Shown: positions 12,734-23,637 of the stretch, piece after piece
How the letters are laid out: the number at the start of each line of letters is the position of its first letter
Position numbering within the stretch: position 1 is the first letter of the stretch
Source of the DNA: Datura wrightii
Lineage: Eukaryota > Streptophyta > Magnoliopsida > Solanales > Solanaceae
DNA length: 64,000 nt
Reading direction: 5' to 3'
Assembly: GCA_035772735.1 (NCBI GenBank)
Contig: JASDFA010000018.1
Location: 54,962,001-55,026,000 of the forward strand
Program-made: the position numbers and the translations under genes
Notes under the pieces: model-generated
Told to the model about the DNA's origin: nothing
Seen by the model: the letters and a program-made list of their open reading frames with translations, nothing else
The model's database searches: none

Positions 12734-12745
12734 GGATCTGATACC
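12734..12745 (-). other. Primer-binding site of ED, split by element C
   Basis: On the minus strand this is GGTATCAGATCC, close to the tRNA-iMet-type primer site of chromoviruses (TGGTATCAGAGC). The sequence continues on the far side of element C at 23203 (AAGTT then TGTCACG, the LTR end). The pieces rejoin once C and one ATACC copy are removed. Confidence 0.75.
12741..12745. repeat. Target-site duplication of C, left copy (ATACC)
   Basis: Five bases repeated exactly at 23198-23202, the size expected for Ty3/gypsy integrases. Confidence 0.85.
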
Positions 12746-14321
12746 ATATGAGTTGGTAATTTACCAATTCATTAGACTCTCAAGCTTGAGGTTTTGTCTA
12801 GTTCTCGAGTTGATTATTTGGATTTTATGCTCTTTCTGATTTTGTTGTGTGAAGATGCCTAAGTTTGAAGAAAAGATTTAAAATGGGATAAAAAGGAGTA
12901 AATGAGAAGAAATAGTGAAATGCAGGTGTTAATCGGTGAAACGCTGGTTAAAAGATGAAGGTCACTGCCTCATAGGAGGAATTCCACCAGTGGTTCATGA
13001 GTCACCTGTGGAGAGACGCCGGTTCAGTCGCCAAATGACACTCTGAAAGTTCTGGAATTGGCATTTAAGGTCCGGCGATTCACGGATTGGCATCGGCGAA
13101 ACGCCGGGTGAACCGTCGAAGTTCACTGGAAATGACTAAAGAAGAAGAGAAAGTATTCAGCAGTTCATAGATTACATCAATGAACCACCGGTACCTTTGC
13201 TGATTCCAGAATGATGCTATTAAGGGTATAATTGTCCATTGCTGAAAAGGGAAGGAAAAGTACCCTACTTTTTAGGATATAAATAGAAAGAGAAGTACAC
13301 TGCAGAAAGGGAGGTGAAGAGAGAGAAGAAGATAGAGAGTTAGAGAAAAAATCCAAGCACACATCATATCACTAATTCCTCTTTTAGCTGAAGACAATCT
13401 CTTAGCTGAGAAAGGAATTTTGATTGAAATTTGTAGAACATACTCTGCTCAATTTTCTTCTTGGATACTATTAAGTTTCAATTGTAGTGAAGGATAATTG
13501 TGTTTTTGATTTATCTTCTCTCCTTATTAAATTCACTGATGCTACTGATGATTGTGTCTTTGAATTTCCTAACTATGAGTAGCTAAAATCATTAACTAGA
13601 GGTGTGTGATGATGAATACTTAATTGGAATAGGTATTTCTAGAGTTAACTTCATGATGTTCAATTAAGTCTAAATCTATTGGATTCCTTTCAATCTATTA
13701 ATGAAGATCCATTGATGATGATATGGGTCTATCTGTACTTACTTGATTGTTTCTCGGGAGAGAATAATTAAGTATTAGAAGAGAATCTAATGGTGGGTTT
13801 GGATAAGATGTTGTAAAATTAAGCTAGTAATAGCTGAAATTACTTCCTCCTTCCTAATTAGCAACTAATAGCTAGGAATAGTGAAGTTGCTGATCCAAAT
13901 CAATTCGGGTGTGCTAAATTGTAGGGCAGTCAATAGGCTGGGAAGCTGAGGCTACCTATTTCCCTAGATTATTCACACTTATTGAACTTATGAAGATAAT
14001 ATGGCCCATCCCAATCTATTTAGTATTTCATCTACACCGCACCTCTAGTATTTCACAATATTGTCTAAAACTTAGCTAATCCTTTTATTTTGAGTTCACT
14101 AAAGAAATTTGTGTAGTTCTCTGCAATGTTTATTCCCTCCCATTTCCTTGTTTTTTATGTTAAATCTATATGGTGCAGCTAATATCAACTTCTCAATCGA
14201 TGCTTGAATTCATCACTCCCTAGTCCTCGTGGGGTTCGACCCCGACACTCGTCGGGTTACTCGTTTTGATATGATGACCATATATATTCTTTGATTTAAG
14301 AATATATTTTGGACATTATCA
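12746..14321 (+). repeat. 5' LTR of C
   Basis: 1576 bp, aligned along its length with 21593-23197. It ends in TTATCA and is followed by the primer site. The first two bases are mutated (AT for TG). It lacks a stretch of about 29 bp present in the 3' LTR near 22772. A cluster of GGCGAA/CGCCGG-type motifs at 12930-13200 precedes a TATAAATA box at 13278-13285, so U3 ends and R begins a little after 13300. Confidence 0.88.
12930..13285 (+). promoter_or_regulatory. LTR promoter of C: motif cluster plus TATA box
   Basis: Repeated variants of GGCGAAACGCCGG and GGTTCACCGG-like words over about 270 bp, in otherwise AT-rich sequence, followed by TATAAATA at 13278-13285. The 3' LTR has the same arrangement (about 21778-22035, TATA at 22125-22132). 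The same words recur in front of ORF2 at 16783-17297. Confidence 0.65.
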
Positions 14322-14325
14322 AAAA

Positions 14326-14343
14326 TGGCGTCGTTTTCGGGGA
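14326..14343 (+). other. Primer-binding site of C (degenerate tRNA-Asp type)
   Basis: TGGCGTCGTTTTCGGGGA matches the complement of the 3' end of plant tRNA-Asp at 15 of 18 positions (consensus TGGCGCCGTTGCCGGGGA). Four bases separate it from the LTR end. Confidence 0.75.
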
Positions 14344-14436
14344 CTAGCACTTGATAATCTAGTGGTATGCAAACCGACACTTCAGGAATTTCTTAGAAAT
14401 TTTCCAGCCCTTCAACATCACAAATATTAGTCAAGA

Positions 14437-16542
14437 GTCGATCAGATTGAGACTCTTCCCTTTCTTATTGACGGGGGAAGCAACAATGTGGCAGGAGGAA
14501 CTTCCTCCGGGGTGTATTAATTCGTGGCAAGGGTTAACCAAGGCTTTCCTAGATCGATTTTTCCCTTCCTCAAAGATTCTACAATTGAGGGATGATATCA
14601 TAAACTTCTAACAAGAACAAGGAGAGCCTTTGCATGAGGCATGGTTGGGTTTCAAAAAGAAGGTTGCTCTTTGCCCATATCATGGATTACCGGATGGAGT
14701 ACTTCTCCAAAGCTTATATAGGTCCCTTGATTCAATCAAAATATCTGTTTCCAACAACCTAGCTGGGGGATCAATTATGGACCAAACATATGGGTTAGCC
14801 AAAGCTCTCCTTAACCGAATGACAAAAACGAACAAGGCTTGGCACACAAGGGAGATGAGTATGTCCACTCATGAGATCAGCTCAAGTGCATTGGCGGCGG
14901 AGTTGCAAAAAAGGGATGATGAGTGGGATGAGACTCTTGCCAAGATGATGAGTCAATTAGAATTGATGACCAAGCATGTGATGGGAGCAGCTCCGAAGGT
15001 GGTAATGCTGTGGGAATGCAAGGTCCCCTGCAATATGAAAGAGAGCCTTCACCACCAAGATATGATGAAGAATGCCTATATATGGGTAACCAAATGGGAG
15101 GGCGTCGACCTGCCTTTCAAGGAGCAAACCAACGCCCGTGGCGCCCAAGGGAGGATAACCAAGGGCGGAGAAATCATGAACAACAAGGATGGCCCGAAAG
15201 GAATGAGAGTCGAGCAATAGAGAGCCAAACCAAGAAGGCTATTGTTACTATCGAAGTGCAAATCCATACATTCCACCTACTAATGTTGGAAATCCTCAAA
15301 ACCAGCCAGGAGTAAGTGATGCGGGTAGCTCAAAAATTGAAGAAATATCTTAAGAGTTTTGAAGAAGGTGGAGTCGACCAAAAGTGGGGTGAAAGAATTA
15401 AGAGAGGAGGTGTCTAACCTCGCTCAAACAGTGAGTTTGCACTCGGCATCCATCAAGCATTTGGAATCTCAAATCAATCACCTATCAGCTCAAATGAACC
15501 CTAAAATGAAGGGAACATTACCTAGTGACACAATGCCTAATCCAAAGAAAGATGGTCAACGTATGGCTATTGTCACTAGAAGTGGAAAGAGGATTGGAGA
15601 TGCCCCGGGAAAGCTTAGTGAGATGGAGAACCTGAAAGTAGTTGATGAAGATGAGGTTGATAAAATGCCAATGATTCTGGAGAATGAAGAAAACGTTGAG
15701 GAAGAAATAGAGGAAAAGGATGATCAGATCCACATTCAAGTTGATGATGAAGAGGCGGGCATGAAGGCCCCGGTTGATTATAGAATTGAAGAAAGAATAC
15801 CAACACCGTATCCACAATGGTTTACCAAGAAAAATAAGGAGGATCAGTTTAAGAAGTTTGTTGATATGTTTAGAAAGTTGTCCATAAACATACCATTAGT
15901 GGACACTTTGATCAAAATGCCCGGCTATGCCAAGTTTATGAAAGACTTGTTGAAAAAGAAGGAGGTGGTTGATGCTGGAAAGGAAGAGAAAACGCACCAT
16001 TGTAGTGCGGTAATAACCTTGCCCCAAAAAGGGAAGACCCCGAAGCTTTTATAATTCCATGCACGATAGGGATTTGTGTGTTTAAGAAGGCTCTATGTGA
16101 TCTCGGTGCAAGTATAAATCTGATGCCCCTGCTCATTTTTAAGAAATTAGGCCTCGGAAGCACGAAACCAACATCGATGCAGTTACTAATGGAAGATAGG
16201 TCAATAAAAAGACCTGTGGGGGTGCTAGAAGATGTACTGGTACAAGTTGACAAGTTCATTCTCCCAGTTAATTTTGTTATTCTGGATTGTGACATGGATG
16301 TGGAAGTTCCCATTATTTTGGGAAGACCTTTGTTGCCCACCGGGAGAGCAGTGGTAGATGTGGAGCTTGGAGAGTTAAAATTTCGGGTTGGTGGTGAAGA
16401 AGTCACCTTCAAGGTATGTTCGTCAGCTGGAACTCCACCCGAATGTAAGGTGATTGGAATATTGCAAAATGATGATAAGGATAAGGGATTGAAGTTGAGG
16501 GAGACGAAAGCGGATGATGACCCATCGAAAATGAAGAATTGA
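14437..16542 (+). pseudogene. Element C: gag-protease, broken
   Basis: Gag capsid and aspartic protease. The N-terminal capsid part expected between the primer site and LRLFPFLLTGEA (about 14450) is missing. Then comes the retrotransposon gag core (CINSWQGLTKAFLDRFFPSS, HEAWLGFKKKV) to about 15000, interrupted by TAA at 14609-14611. A frameshift near 15000 moves the reading to a frame with QRPWRPREDNQGRRN; a spacer with a coiled-coil-like stretch (about 15370-15500) and an acidic stretch (about 15640-15750) follow. A second break precedes protease at about 16060-16542: ALCDLGASINLMP (catalytic DLG, usual for this lineage) and IILGRPLLPTGRAVVDV. The usual continuation into RT is absent; the frame stops at 16542 and non-coding sequence follows. 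Confidence 0.88.
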
Positions 16543-16551
16543 AAAAGGACT

Positions 16552-16600
16552 ACGTCATGCCACAACGATAAATAAGGTGCTTCTTGGGAGGCAACCCAAG
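16552..16600 (+). ncRNA. Two-hairpin RNA module after the C protease stop
   Basis: Starts 9 nt after the stop codon. A weaker first hairpin (ACGTC..GCC..ACGAT) is followed by TAAATAAGGTGCT and a perfect second hairpin CTTGGG-AGGCAA-CCCAAG at 16583-16600. The second hairpin begins exactly 40 nt after the stop, the same distance as in element G. The matching modules in G and J keep the loops while their stems differ in compensating ways. Function unknown. Confidence 0.6.
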
Positions 16601-16782
16601 CGTTAATTGAATTATTTGATGTTTTTGTTGTTTTTATATATGTAGGAACTAAGAAATAAGGAGCAAAGTAAGAAGCAAATCATGATGGGAGAATCAGCGA
16701 GAGACTAGAGCCCGAAAACATGGATCGATGAAGAAAAGGGAGCCCAAAGCAGAAAGCTAAGTTTTGAACTAAAGAACCAGCT

Positions 16783-17297
16783 AGAGACTAGCGAACCACC
16801 GAACCAGATTCATGGGTCACCGTTGTATCGTCGGTCTGAAGCAGAGAACCTGAAGCTATGCCACAGATTCGGCGGATGACCGGCGGGATGCTGTTTTAAT
16901 TCATAAATCGTTGGTGCATCGCCGGATGGAACTAGATCACTGGGAACAATACAAGTTGAAATGAAGTGCAGCGGAGAACCGCTGAATTGGACCAGTGAAT
17001 CACCGGTCGGGCTCGTCCTGAGTAAAAAAGAGGAATTTCAAAAGATTGGCCCACAAAATCCCAAATACTTTCCCAGCCACCCTAATTCTGCAAATATTCC
17101 AATAGCTTCCCTTTTCCAACATTTTTCTTTCCATTCTTGTCTCTCCATTAACCAACATTCCCTATTCCCTACAATTTTTCATTTTCACCCTCTCCACTTT
17201 CCCACCTTTTCACCTTCCAACTCTCCACCAACTCACCCACATTAAACTCCCCACCTTCCCCTCAACCTATCACCTTCCCACTTTACACCTATAAATA
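16783..17297 (+). promoter_or_regulatory. Putative internal promoter of C ORF2
   Basis: A cluster of words related to the LTR motif (GCGAACCACCGAACC, CGGCGGATGACCGGCGGG, GCGGAGAACCGCTG, CACCGGTCGG) at 16783-17015, a pyrimidine-rich stretch, then TATAAATA at 17290-17297. The same cluster-then-TATA order is found in the LTR of C. Between the TATA and ORF2 lies a putative intron. Promoter activity is inferred from this resemblance only. Confidence 0.5.
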
Positions 17298-17429
17298 CCA
17301 ATCCATATTTCACCATCAAAATCACTTCACTCTTACTATCTACTCTATACTCACTTGAAGGTGCTCCTGTATTCTTGAGCTATTTTCCTTTTTGAGGCTA
17401 GAAGAGTGTGCAAATAGTCTTCCAATTCG

Positions 17430-18109
17430 GTAAAATTTCTCTTTCCCCTGTTTTAATTTGAGTATGGGTACATGATTCTATAGGAGTAATATTTCCCTTC
17501 CCTTATTTGTTGAAATTTTTAATGTTTTATGCTTGTTATTGGAGTGGATTTGTGCTATTATGATGAAATTGTGAAAATGGTGAAGTCTGAGTAACCCATT
17601 CACATAAAGCACAACGTTTTGCCCGATGATAGACCGGGTGACGCCAATATTAAGGGAAAAACATCATAAATATGGGTGAGAATGGAGTATAATTGCTGGT
17701 ATTATGTTTGGGTGAATATGTGTTAATGGAATTCTGTGTGTAATGAGCCATAATTTGGGACAACAAGAGCCGGCAATTCGCCAGTCATATTCGGCGAAAT
17801 GCCGCTTGGGGCGTCGGTTCACTCTAAAATTGGTCCTGCTTACTGAGTGAATCTAGCGCTACTTCAGCGGTTCACGAAATGTGACAAGCGAAATGTTGCT
17901 TGAACCACCGAAAATGGCTAGATTTCCCCAGTGCTTTGTTAAGTATCGGCGACTCGCGAATTATCTTTGGCGAACCGCCAGTTGTCCGTCGGTCCACTTG
18001 CACTTTCAATAATTGTTTGATCATCACTTGCTTCTCAGTTCTTCTTTAGATTAGTTTATTTTCCTTTAATTTCTATTTCAATATCTTGTAACTAACATAC
18101 TTTTTGCAG
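17430..18109 (+). other. Putative 5' UTR intron of C ORF2
   Basis: A possible donor TTCG|GTAAAA at 17430 and a good acceptor TTTTTGCAG ending at 18109, 11 nt before the ORF2 ATG, would define a 680-nt intron. A second cluster of the family motif (GGCGAAATGCCGC, GGCGAACCGCCAG) lies inside it at 17765-17998. The size and position match the intron inferred in G. Inference only. Confidence 0.4.
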
Positions 18110-18120
18110 AAAAACAAATC

Positions 18121-19569
18121 ATGTCATCCTCCAGGACCACCGGCAAAGGAAAGGCCCCTACTTCATCTGCTAGCAAGGGCAAAGGCAAAGCAAAGGCTGC
18201 TCCCCCACGAGCCAACACGAAGGAAGCTATTATTCTTTGTGTTCCAAATATGAAGGGGCACTATGTTATCTTCTAGGGACGCTCTATCACGGTGGAGAAG
18301 AGGTTCGACTTAGCTGGGTTGAAGGGTGATTTCCCTAATATCACTGAGCAGTTCACCCACTAGCAATGACATGCATTTGCCAACCCTTTGCCGTCGTACT
18401 ACCCCAGCCTTGTCACAGAGTTCTATGGGTCCTATCAGGCCTGCCAAGATAGCATGCAACATCGGGGTAAAGTGGATGAGTTTCTCTACCTGCCTTCGGT
18501 AATGATTCATGGGGTGGAAGTTGATATCACCCCGGTTGCCATAAATTATCTATTTTAGGAAGATGAGATAGACTCTACTATGGAGTACATGGCACTGGTG
18601 GCCAATATGAAGGACCAATATAAGTGGGTGGCTGCCACTATTGCTGTTGATACCCCCCCCCCCATGGGCCTCCATGGGTGGCGAAATCTCTCTCCATGAT
18701 TTGGAGTTTAAGGCCAAGCTATGGTTGGACTTTATTTGTTCTCGCATCATCCCATCAAAGAATGAGCAGCGGTTCACCATGGAAGCAACCATCTTGGTTT
18801 CTTGCATTATGTTAGGCGTCCCCATCAACTTTGGCGAAATTGTAGCTCAACAAATGAAGAAGAAGGCTCGGTAGTCCAGCAGTTTCATGCCATATGCTGT
18901 TTTGATTTTGCAACTTTGTGCAGCAGTCGGAGTGCCTTTTTTTTCGGACGAGACTCCTTCCTCAGCTCTAGGAGTGATTAACATTGATAGGAAGAGAGAC
19001 GCCAAGCCACCGAAAGTGAAACGGAAGCGCCTACAAGCCTTCGGCATACAAAAAGAAGCCCTCTCCCACGAGTCAGCCAAATCTCCAATCGCCACCGAAT
19101 CCAATATGCCCCATCCTGACATGTCAGGCAAAGCATTGGTGACATTCCCCAACAAAGAGTTTCTCCACCTCCCCAATCTTCTCAGTCAAGTGGTCTCCAT
19201 CACCTTGTGGAGATGACAAACTCACACAAAAGCCAGCTTCAACACTTGGCCAAGAGTCTCCCGGCACTCATTGCCAAAACTATCAAGAAGGAGCTCAAAT
19301 CACTATACAAGAATGTCACCACTTTGTGCAAGAGGGTGGATGTTGTGGAAAGGGCAGTCACGTCCCTCCGAACTGAGGTGCAGGAGTGGAAAAGTTGGAT
19401 TTTAGTCGAAGTACCCGACATGAGTGCTTTGGATGCTGCAATGGTTGCACCTTATTCAGCTTGGGGGCCAATTGATGACTTATTTGAAGGGCTAGGTGAT
19501 GATTTTTCTGGGCTTGGTGATGCCAGTGGAGGTGATGGTGGCGATGAGGCTGATGATGAAGAGGAGTGA
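18121..19569 (+). pseudogene. Element C: ORF2, degenerate 'putative plant transposon protein' type
   Basis: Starts at ATG 18121 with a lysine, serine and proline rich N-terminus (MSSSRTTGKGKAPTSSAS). The core is related to ORF2 of G: TEFYGSYQA matches the REFYANW region and VEVDITPVAINYLF matches the IRGQIVTLEPQQLNSIVG region. Several in-frame stops interrupt the first half, a run of ten C near 18654 shifts the frame, and another shift follows. A clear coiled-coil stretch lies at 19207-19430 (IKKELKSLYKNVTTLCKRV), and the protein ends in an acidic tail rich in D, E and G. It sits where envelope genes sit in retroviruses, but no signal peptide or membrane segment is visible. Non-functional here. 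Confidence 0.75.
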
Positions 19570-21578
19570 CCCGTTTAGGGAGTTCCTTGTCCTTTCTCCC
19601 ATTATTCTTTTTGCATATTTACATTGGGGAAAATGTATTATCTTAAGTGGGGGGGGGGGATGAACGTTGTTGATAGGGGGGATATTTGTTTCTTAAGTTC
19701 TTTTATTTCCTAAGTTTGAGTAATTCCATCCTTTATCGGGCTGTTGTGATTGATGATTGCCCTTGTCGGGCGTGTTTTCTTGTTTGAATGAATGGATGAT
19801 TTGGTTTGGGGATTTTTGTGAATGGTATTTAGTGACTCAATGGGGTTTTCAGTTTTAAGCATCGTATTTTGAAATTTTCGAATGAGATGACCCCAAAATT
19901 GTGTTTCATTTTTACCATTGTAAATAGATTAGTGTAGAAATTAAAAGTCTGAGGGTTTTCTTTTGACCACGGTTCTTTCCCAAGAAGAATTCTTTTATTT
20001 TAGTTAATTTTCTTGTCGAACTGAGTTGGTTTTTCCTGATGATGGATTGAGTGGCGACACTCTTAAGGGAAATGCCACGTCACTTTGAGTTTGTTGTGAA
20101 GTTGTTTTAAGAGGCATCGAGTAAAATTTTTCTTGTGATTGAAATGAGAATGTGAATAAAAGGGCATGAAGATGAGATAATGAGAAGGTGTTGACACCGA
20201 AGCATAGTAATCTTGGTCGTACATTGTAAATTCCCTGCTTGACTTATGATGGTTGCTTGCTTGATGTCCTAATGTGATGTTCTTTTTTGGAAAATGACTC
20301 TTGTATACCCTTTAACGGTGATGATTTTTGTGGCGAGGATATTTTTGTTAATCTTGTGCATTACATCTTGTTTAGAACTTGCCCTAAATGTGATTCAAGG
20401 TGAAATCCTAGATGTAGTTGCACCAAGGAAATGAGTTTAGGACCTTAGTTGTCTAGCCACTTCAACCATATGCCCTCCATGATCATTAATCCTTGTTAGA
20501 TAATTTTGAGCCTTAAAACCTTTCTTTGAAAACCACATTACAAGCCTTAAGACCATTCTTAATACCTCTTTTGGCCCTATTATCCCTAAATGATAATGAT
20601 AGAAAAGTGTTGAAGCAAGGCTCAATGCTTAAGAAGAAGGGAACGAGAAAAGAAAATGTGAAAATGAGGCAAGAGCCTAGTTTAGGGGTATGCAAAACAA
20701 AGGGGGAAGACAAGAATCATAGTGTAAAGGGAAAATCACCTTTAGTCAAAGTGCACAAAAAGATGAAACCAAAAAGTAAAAGACTACTTGTGTGAATTAG
20801 TGTTCCCTCTTGAGGTAATAAGGTTAGTGGTGGAAGCTAAAAAGGGCTTATAAGGGGGGGTATTAAAGAAATGAAAGACATCAACAAGAAAAGAAAGGAA
20901 AAGGAGGTTGAGTGAGAAAAATTATTGTAAGGCATGGCACGAAAAGCATTAGGGAGGATCTAGTCACTATATCCAAATGTTCATCCTACCCTGACCTTAA
21001 GCCTACATCACAGCCCACAAGTCTTAAATGATTCTAGTTGCAGCTACTCTACATTAGTGGCAAATTACATGAAGGGCAAGCCTATGGGTCAAGTGTATGA
21101 ATGAAGATATCTTTTGGGAGAGTAAGTGTGAGTGTCTCTTCCCATTGATCCCTAGTATGTATTCAAATGATCAAAGAGCCAAGAGAATAGGGATCCTTAT
21201 ATTTGGTGAGTGGCATCATTCCTTTTAGGGATGCAAGAGCATTTAGAGTTCATATGAGCATTTAGAGTGCAAACTCTAAGGCAAGCTTTGAATTTTCAGT
21301 GATTACAACTTGAGATGCTATGTGTGTTACTTAGTTGACAAATGCCCTTGTGTGGTTAATGATTCCTTTCAAAAAACTTTATTTGATAAAAAGTTGTTGC
21401 CTTCTTTAAACACCTTCATTGTTTTGGTCTTTTGGGGTATTTCCTTCTCTTTTTGGTGAGCATGATGAGTATTTTTGGGTTGTCATAGTCCAGGTGGTCG
21501 GCGAAGTCTGATTGTGAAGAAATGTGACCTCTTCCTCAATAGTTGAAGTATTGCATTACTTGAGGACAAGCAATGACT
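19570..21578 (+). other. 3' non-coding region of C
   Basis: No coding frame worth reporting. It holds a G-run after TTAAGT near 19643 (a possible extra polypurine tract), the string TTAGAACTTGCC at 20372-20383 that recurs in G, J and K, a purine-rich stretch at about 20590-20780, and a block at 21072-21130 (GGGCAAGCCTATGGGTCA and CTTTTGGGAGAGT) that recurs in G and K. A TGAGGACAAGCAA box precedes the polypurine tract. Confidence 0.6.
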
Positions 21579-21592
21579 CAAATTTGGGGGTT
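21579..21592 (+). other. Polypurine tract of C
   Basis: AAATTTGGGGGTT directly before the 3' LTR start TGATGAG. Confidence 0.75.
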
Positions 21593-23197
21593 TGATGAGT
21601 TGGTAATTTACCAACTCATTAGACTCTAAAGCTTGAGTTTTTGTCTAGTTCTTGAGTTGATTATTTGGATTTTATGCCCTTTTTGCTTTTGTTGTGTGTA
21701 GACGCCTAAGTTTGAATAAAAGAGCTAAAATGGGGTAAAAAGGAGGAAATGACAGAAGTAGCAAAACGCAGGTGTTAACCGGCGAAACGTCGGTTAAAAG
21801 ATGAAGGTCACTACCTCGTCGGAGGAATTCCACCAATAGTTCACGAGTCACCTGTGGTATGACGCCGGTTCAATTGCCGAATGACACTCAGAAACTTCTG
21901 GAATTTGCATTTAAGGACCGGTGGTTCACAGATTGTCATTGGCGAAATGCCGGGTGAACCGCCGAAGTTCATTGGAAATGACTGAAGACGAAGAGCAAGT
22001 ATCCGGCGGTTTACGAATTACATCGGTGAACTGTCGGTACCTTCGCTGATTCCAGAACAATGCTATTAAGGGTATAATTGTCCATTGCTGAAAAAAGGAA
22101 GGAAAAGTACCCTACTTTTCAGGGTATAAATAGAAAGAGAAGTACACTGCATAAAGGGAGGAGAAGAGAAAGGAAGAAGATAGAGAGTTAGAGAAAAAAG
22201 CCAAGCACGCAAAACATCGTTAATTCCTCTTTTAGCTGAAGACAATCTCTTAGCTGAGAAAGCGATTTTGATTGAAATTTGTAGAAGATATTCTGCTCTC
22301 TTTTCTTCTTGGATATTATTAAGTTTCAACTCTAGTGAAGGATAATTGTGTTTTTGATTTATCTTCTCTCCTTATTAAATTCACTGATCCTATTGATGAT
22401 TGTATTTTTGAATTTCATAACTATAAGTAACTAAAATCATTAACTAGAGGTGTGTGATAATGAATACTTAATTGGAATGGGTATTGCTAGAGTTAACTTC
22501 ATGATGTTCAATTAAGTGTAAGTCTATTCGATTCCTTTCAATCTATTAACGAAGATCCATTGATGATGATATGGGTCTATCTATACTTAGTTGATTGTTT
22601 CTCGAGAGAGAACAATTAAGTATTAGAAGGGAATCTAATAGTGGGTTTGGATATGATGTTGTAAAATTAAGCTAGTAATAGGTGAAATTACTTCCTCCTT
22701 CCTAATTAGCAACTAATAGCTAGGAATAGTGAAGTTGCTGATCCAAATCAATTCAGGTGTGCTAAATTGTAGTTAGAGTTTGAGAGAACTCTAGCTAGGG
22801 GTAGTCAATAGGCTGGGAAGCTGAGGCTACCTATTTCACGAGACTATTTACACAAATTGAACTTATGAAGATAACCTAGCCCATCCTAATCTTATTAGTA
22901 TTTCATCTACAGCGCACCTCTAGTATTTCACAATATTGTCTACAACTTAGCTTATCCTTTTATTTTGAGTTCACTAAAGAAATTTGTGTAATTCTCTGCA
23001 AAGTTTATTCCCCCCATTTCCTTGTTTTTTAATGTTAAATCTATATGGTGCAAGGTAATATCAACTTCTCAATCGACGCTTGAATTCATCACTCTCTAGT
23101 CCTCGTGGGATTAGACCCCAATACTCGTCGGTTTACTTGTTTTGATATGAAGACCGTGTATATTATTTGATTTAAGAATATATTTTGGAAGTTATCG
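21593..23197 (+). repeat. 3' LTR of C
   Basis: 1605 bp, starting TGATGAGTTGG and ending GTTATCG (final A mutated to G). It aligns with 12746-14321 apart from scattered substitutions and a 29-bp difference. TATAAATA at 22125-22132 follows a GGCGAA/CGCCGG cluster. ATACC follows immediately. Confidence 0.88.
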
Positions 23198-23207
23198 ATA
23201 CCAAGTT

Positions 23208-23637
23208 TGTCACGAACCGAATGGAGGCCTGGATCACAACACGAGACAAGGAGCCTCGAGAGACTCCAAGTCGAACTATGGCATGAACATACATCTAACT
23301 CAACCGATGGTATTGAAGAATCAACAAGATAATCATAGCGGAAGTCTAAATTAAACATAACATCAGAATACACAATCTGAAGCTGAGTACATACATAAGT
23401 CTAAATATCCTCTAAACATGATGAATTGATGGGACAAGACCCCAACTAACTCAACAAACTGAAATTGAAAATACATGAACAAAATTTGAATAGGCTAGTC
23501 CTCGGGAGATTAGGACTCACCAACAACATACGATGCTATCTCAGAATACTAACTATGAACGGGGCTGAGCCTGAGAGCTGGGTCCTGTATCATGAAATGA
23601 TACAACATAGAGTATTTGGTTAGTACGTAGAATGTAC
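23208..23637 (-). repeat. 5' LTR of ED, left part
   Basis: In element orientation this is the end of the LTR: it reads into TGTCACG at 23208, next to the primer site. It is homologous to the H LTR (2293 onward) and the ED 3' LTR (6838 onward). It is interrupted at 23638 by element G and resumes at 33491. Confidence 0.85.

Larger units (their letters stand above)
12746..23197 (+). mobile_element. Element C: pol-less Athila-like LTR retrotransposon
   Basis: Complete element of 10.45 kb with two LTRs, a mutated tRNA-Asp primer site, gag-protease, a second ORF (ORF2) and a polypurine tract. It is flanked by a perfect 5-bp target duplication ATACC at 12741-12745 and 23198-23202. There is no trace of RT, RNase H or integrase between protease and ORF2 (16543-18120). 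It lies inside the primer-binding site of ED. Both ORFs carry stops, so this copy is old and inactive. The layout is the same as in the intact element G. Confidence 0.9.

Noticed and set aside
18640..19660. Homopolymer runs (about ten C near 18654, about nine G near 19652) as programmed frameshift sites
   Set aside because: The frame around 18654 already has stops; slippage during replication or an assembly error is simpler.
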